NCBI GenBank assembly: GCA_963802915.1
Contig: CAWDKQ010000010.1
Span: 310,001-374,000 of the forward strand
Length of the DNA: 64,000 nucleotides
DNA from: JAICMB01 sp963802915
GTDB lineage: Bacteria > Acidobacteriota > Terriglobia > Bryobacterales > Bryobacteraceae
Reading direction: 5' to 3'
In this document: positions 62,642 to 64,000 of the stretch, piece after piece
Layout: every line of letters begins with the position of its first letter
Position numbering within the stretch: position 1 is the first letter of the stretch
The notes under the pieces: generated by a model
What the model was told of the DNA's origin: nothing
Database searches by the model: none
Seen by the model: only the letters and a program-made list of their open reading frames with translations
Translations under genes and position numbers: made by a program

Positions 62642-64000
62642 CCACGCCGGCTCTCCATTTCAAGACCTTCGGCAGGTACGAGATCATTCGGAAACTAGGC
62701 CGCAGCATGACCGACGTTTACCTGGCTCTCGATCCCGATGAAAACCGCCGCGTGGTTTTGAAAATTGTGGAGCATTCGCACGATGCTTATACGCAGCTCG
62801 TGATGGAGGCTGAGAAACGCGGCGCGGCCATCCAGAAACAACTGCACTCGCTCGATCCGCGCATTCTCGAAATTTACGATTTTGGCGAACAGAACGGCTG
62901 CTTTTTCGTCGCCATGGAGTATGTGGAGGGCAGGAGTCTCGCGGAGTTGTTACGCCAGGAGCAGCGGCTCGATCCGAAACGCGCCGCTCGAATTGCCATC
63001 GAGGTTTGTAGCCAGCTTCAGACGCTGCACTCGTTCGAAGCCGAGATCGACGGCCGGAAGCGCGCTGTCGTGCACGGCGATATTAAGCCGGCAAATATTC
63101 AGATCGGGCCGCACGACGAAACACGCCTTCTCGATTTCGGCATTGCCAAGGCCATCACTTCCACGCACAACCTGACGCATCATAACCTCGGCAGCCCGGC
63201 GTATTGTTCTCCGGAGCGGGTCAAAAGCTCGCAAGTCGACCAGCATGCGGATCTGTGGGCGCTCGGCGTCAGCTTGTACGAAATGTTGTCGGGCATGCCG
63301 CCGTATCAGGCGCAGAACACTCGCAAGCTGGAGAATATTATTCAATCGCGGCGGGCGCCTCGCGCTCTACCGGAGAATTGTCCCGCATCGCTGCGCGCGA
63401 TCGTTTCGAAAGCCCTCGCCGCCGATGCCGCGCATCGTTACGCCTCGGCAACCCTGTTCGAACACGATTTACAACTATTTCTGCAGAGTCGCCCGACGTC
63501 GGCCGAGACGGAAAAAATGCGCGTTTGGGATGCGAATGCAACGCTCGATCGATCGCCGCGACAGAAAACAACTCCGCGCGTCCCGAAGCAGAAGGCCGCG
63601 ACAGTTTTGGCGGAGGTCAATCGGATTCTATGGGCAGGTATCGCGGGGCTTGCCGTGGGTCTGCTGCTTTTCGTGCCGGCCGGTTACGTCTACCGGCTTT
63701 CGCTTCGAACGCAGGCGCTGCGGGAATCGCACGATTATTCACACGCCAGCATTGGCGAAATCGAAAACGATTGGCGCGTCTTTCAATCCGTGCGAAATAA
63801 GGGTGGATTTCTGGGTCCTTTCTCACCAGTGGCGCATGCGAAGCAGGCTCTTCTCGCGAACCTGATTACGGCCGGGAATGCCGTGGTCGAGGGCTATCGC
63901 TACAGCTCCGATCCCTCTTTTGAACACTTCGATTGGGCAAAAGGTGCATTATGTTTCAAACATGCTCTGGATCTCGATCCGCAGAACCGGGAAATTCGTG
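62638..64000 (+). CDS. Ser/Thr protein kinase (PknB-like) with membrane span, 3' end cut by window edge
   Basis: This is a eukaryotic-type kinase domain, partial (about 454 residues visible). The TTG start at 62638 overlaps the phosphatase stop. Motifs are a VAIK-type Lys in VVLKIVEHS, the catalytic loop VVHGDIKPANIQI (HGD), the DFG in LLDFGIAKAITSTHNLT, SPAYCSPERVKSS and DLWALGVSLYEMLSGMPPYQ. The glycine-rich loop is unusual: LGRSMTDVY keeps only the first Gly of the LGxGxxGxV pattern. After the kinase domain come a basic linker, a membrane span (ILWAGIAGLAVGLLLFVPAG) and an extracytoplasmic region that continues beyond the window and ends in a TPR-like segment (AKGALCFKHALDLDPQNREI). Confidence 0.93.
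   Translation, partial: MTTPALHFKTFGRYEIIRKLGRSMTDVYLALDPDENRRVVLKIVEHSHDAYTQLVMEAEKRGAAIQKQLHSLDPRILEIYDFGEQNGCFFVAMEYVEGRSLAELLRQEQRLDPKRAARIAIEVCSQLQTLHSFEAEIDGRKRAVVHGDIKPANIQIGPHDETRLLDFGIAKAITSTHNLTHHNLGSPAYCSPERVKSSQVDQHADLWALGVSLYEMLSGMPPYQAQNTRKLENIIQSRRAPRALPENCPASLRAIVSKALAADAAHRYASATLFEHDLQLFLQSRPTSAETEKMRVWDANATLDRSPRQKTTPRVPKQKAATVLAEVNRILWAGIAGLAVGLLLFVPAGYVYRLSLRTQALRESHDYSHASIGEIENDWRVFQSVRNKGGFLGPFSPVAHAKQALLANLITAGNAVVEGYRYSSDPSFEHFDWAKGALCFKHALDLDPQNREIR

Overview
The window is chromosomal DNA of a GC-rich, gene-dense bacterium that is most likely an acidobacterium of the Bryobacterales/'Candidatus Solibacter' group. The evidence is two giant TonB-dependent receptors that start with a carboxypeptidase-regulatory-like domain, two secreted proteins with the Solibacter-type TIGR03437 C-terminal domain, an HTH-TM-TPR regulator of a type abundant in that group, hopanoid-modification genes, and a Tat-exported Gfo/Idh/MocA oxidoreductase. 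This placement is inference from gene content, because no rRNA lies in the window.

Layout. 0-13 kb: secreted proteins, an S1/P1 nuclease, a STAS anti-anti-sigma protein, a radical SAM enzyme, YceI behind a tandem operator, a LytTR response regulator with a frameshift, inositol-3-phosphate synthase next to a sugar epimerase, an HTH-TPR regulator, a zinc-ribbon membrane protein and an alginate-export-type porin. 13-20 kb: two tandem paralogous TonB-dependent receptors, each closed by a strong intrinsic terminator. 20-35 kb: housekeeping and repair genes (PilZ, rarA, TrmH-type methylase, ydcF-like, uvrB, DUF255 thioredoxin, tpx, clpP). They are interrupted at 24.2-25.7 kb by a more A/T-rich accessory pair (an EEP-family nuclease or phosphatase plus an unknown partner). 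35.6-37.5 kb: tRNA-Arg(TCT) followed by an overlapping three-gene module of unknown function. 37.6-43.7 kb: two TIGR03437 secreted proteins, one lying between a decayed partial copy of lipA and the intact lipA.

44.3-51.6 kb is the most unusual block: two esterases, three ATP-grasp-type proteins, a GCS2/YbdK carboxylate-amine ligase and an M29-like aminopeptidase. All but the first esterase run as one tightly packed, mostly overlapping set. It looks like a pathway that builds and trims a small peptide-like compound. 52.6-56 kb is a hopanoid head-group operon, hpnJ, two SMR/EamA-type half-transporters and hpnI, with no hpnK. 56.9-60.3 kb is an ABC exporter coupled to a DesK/NarL-type two-component pair. 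60.8-64 kb is a Ser/Thr phospho-signalling operon (FHA protein, 33-residue membrane peptide, PP2C phosphatase, Ser/Thr kinase) that runs off the window.

Three single-base insertions break two otherwise intact genes (the LytTR regulator once, the oxidoreductase twice). They are either real decay or consensus errors. A short interspersed repeat family occurs four times in intergenic spacers. No insertion sequence, transposase, prophage, CRISPR array or rRNA was found.
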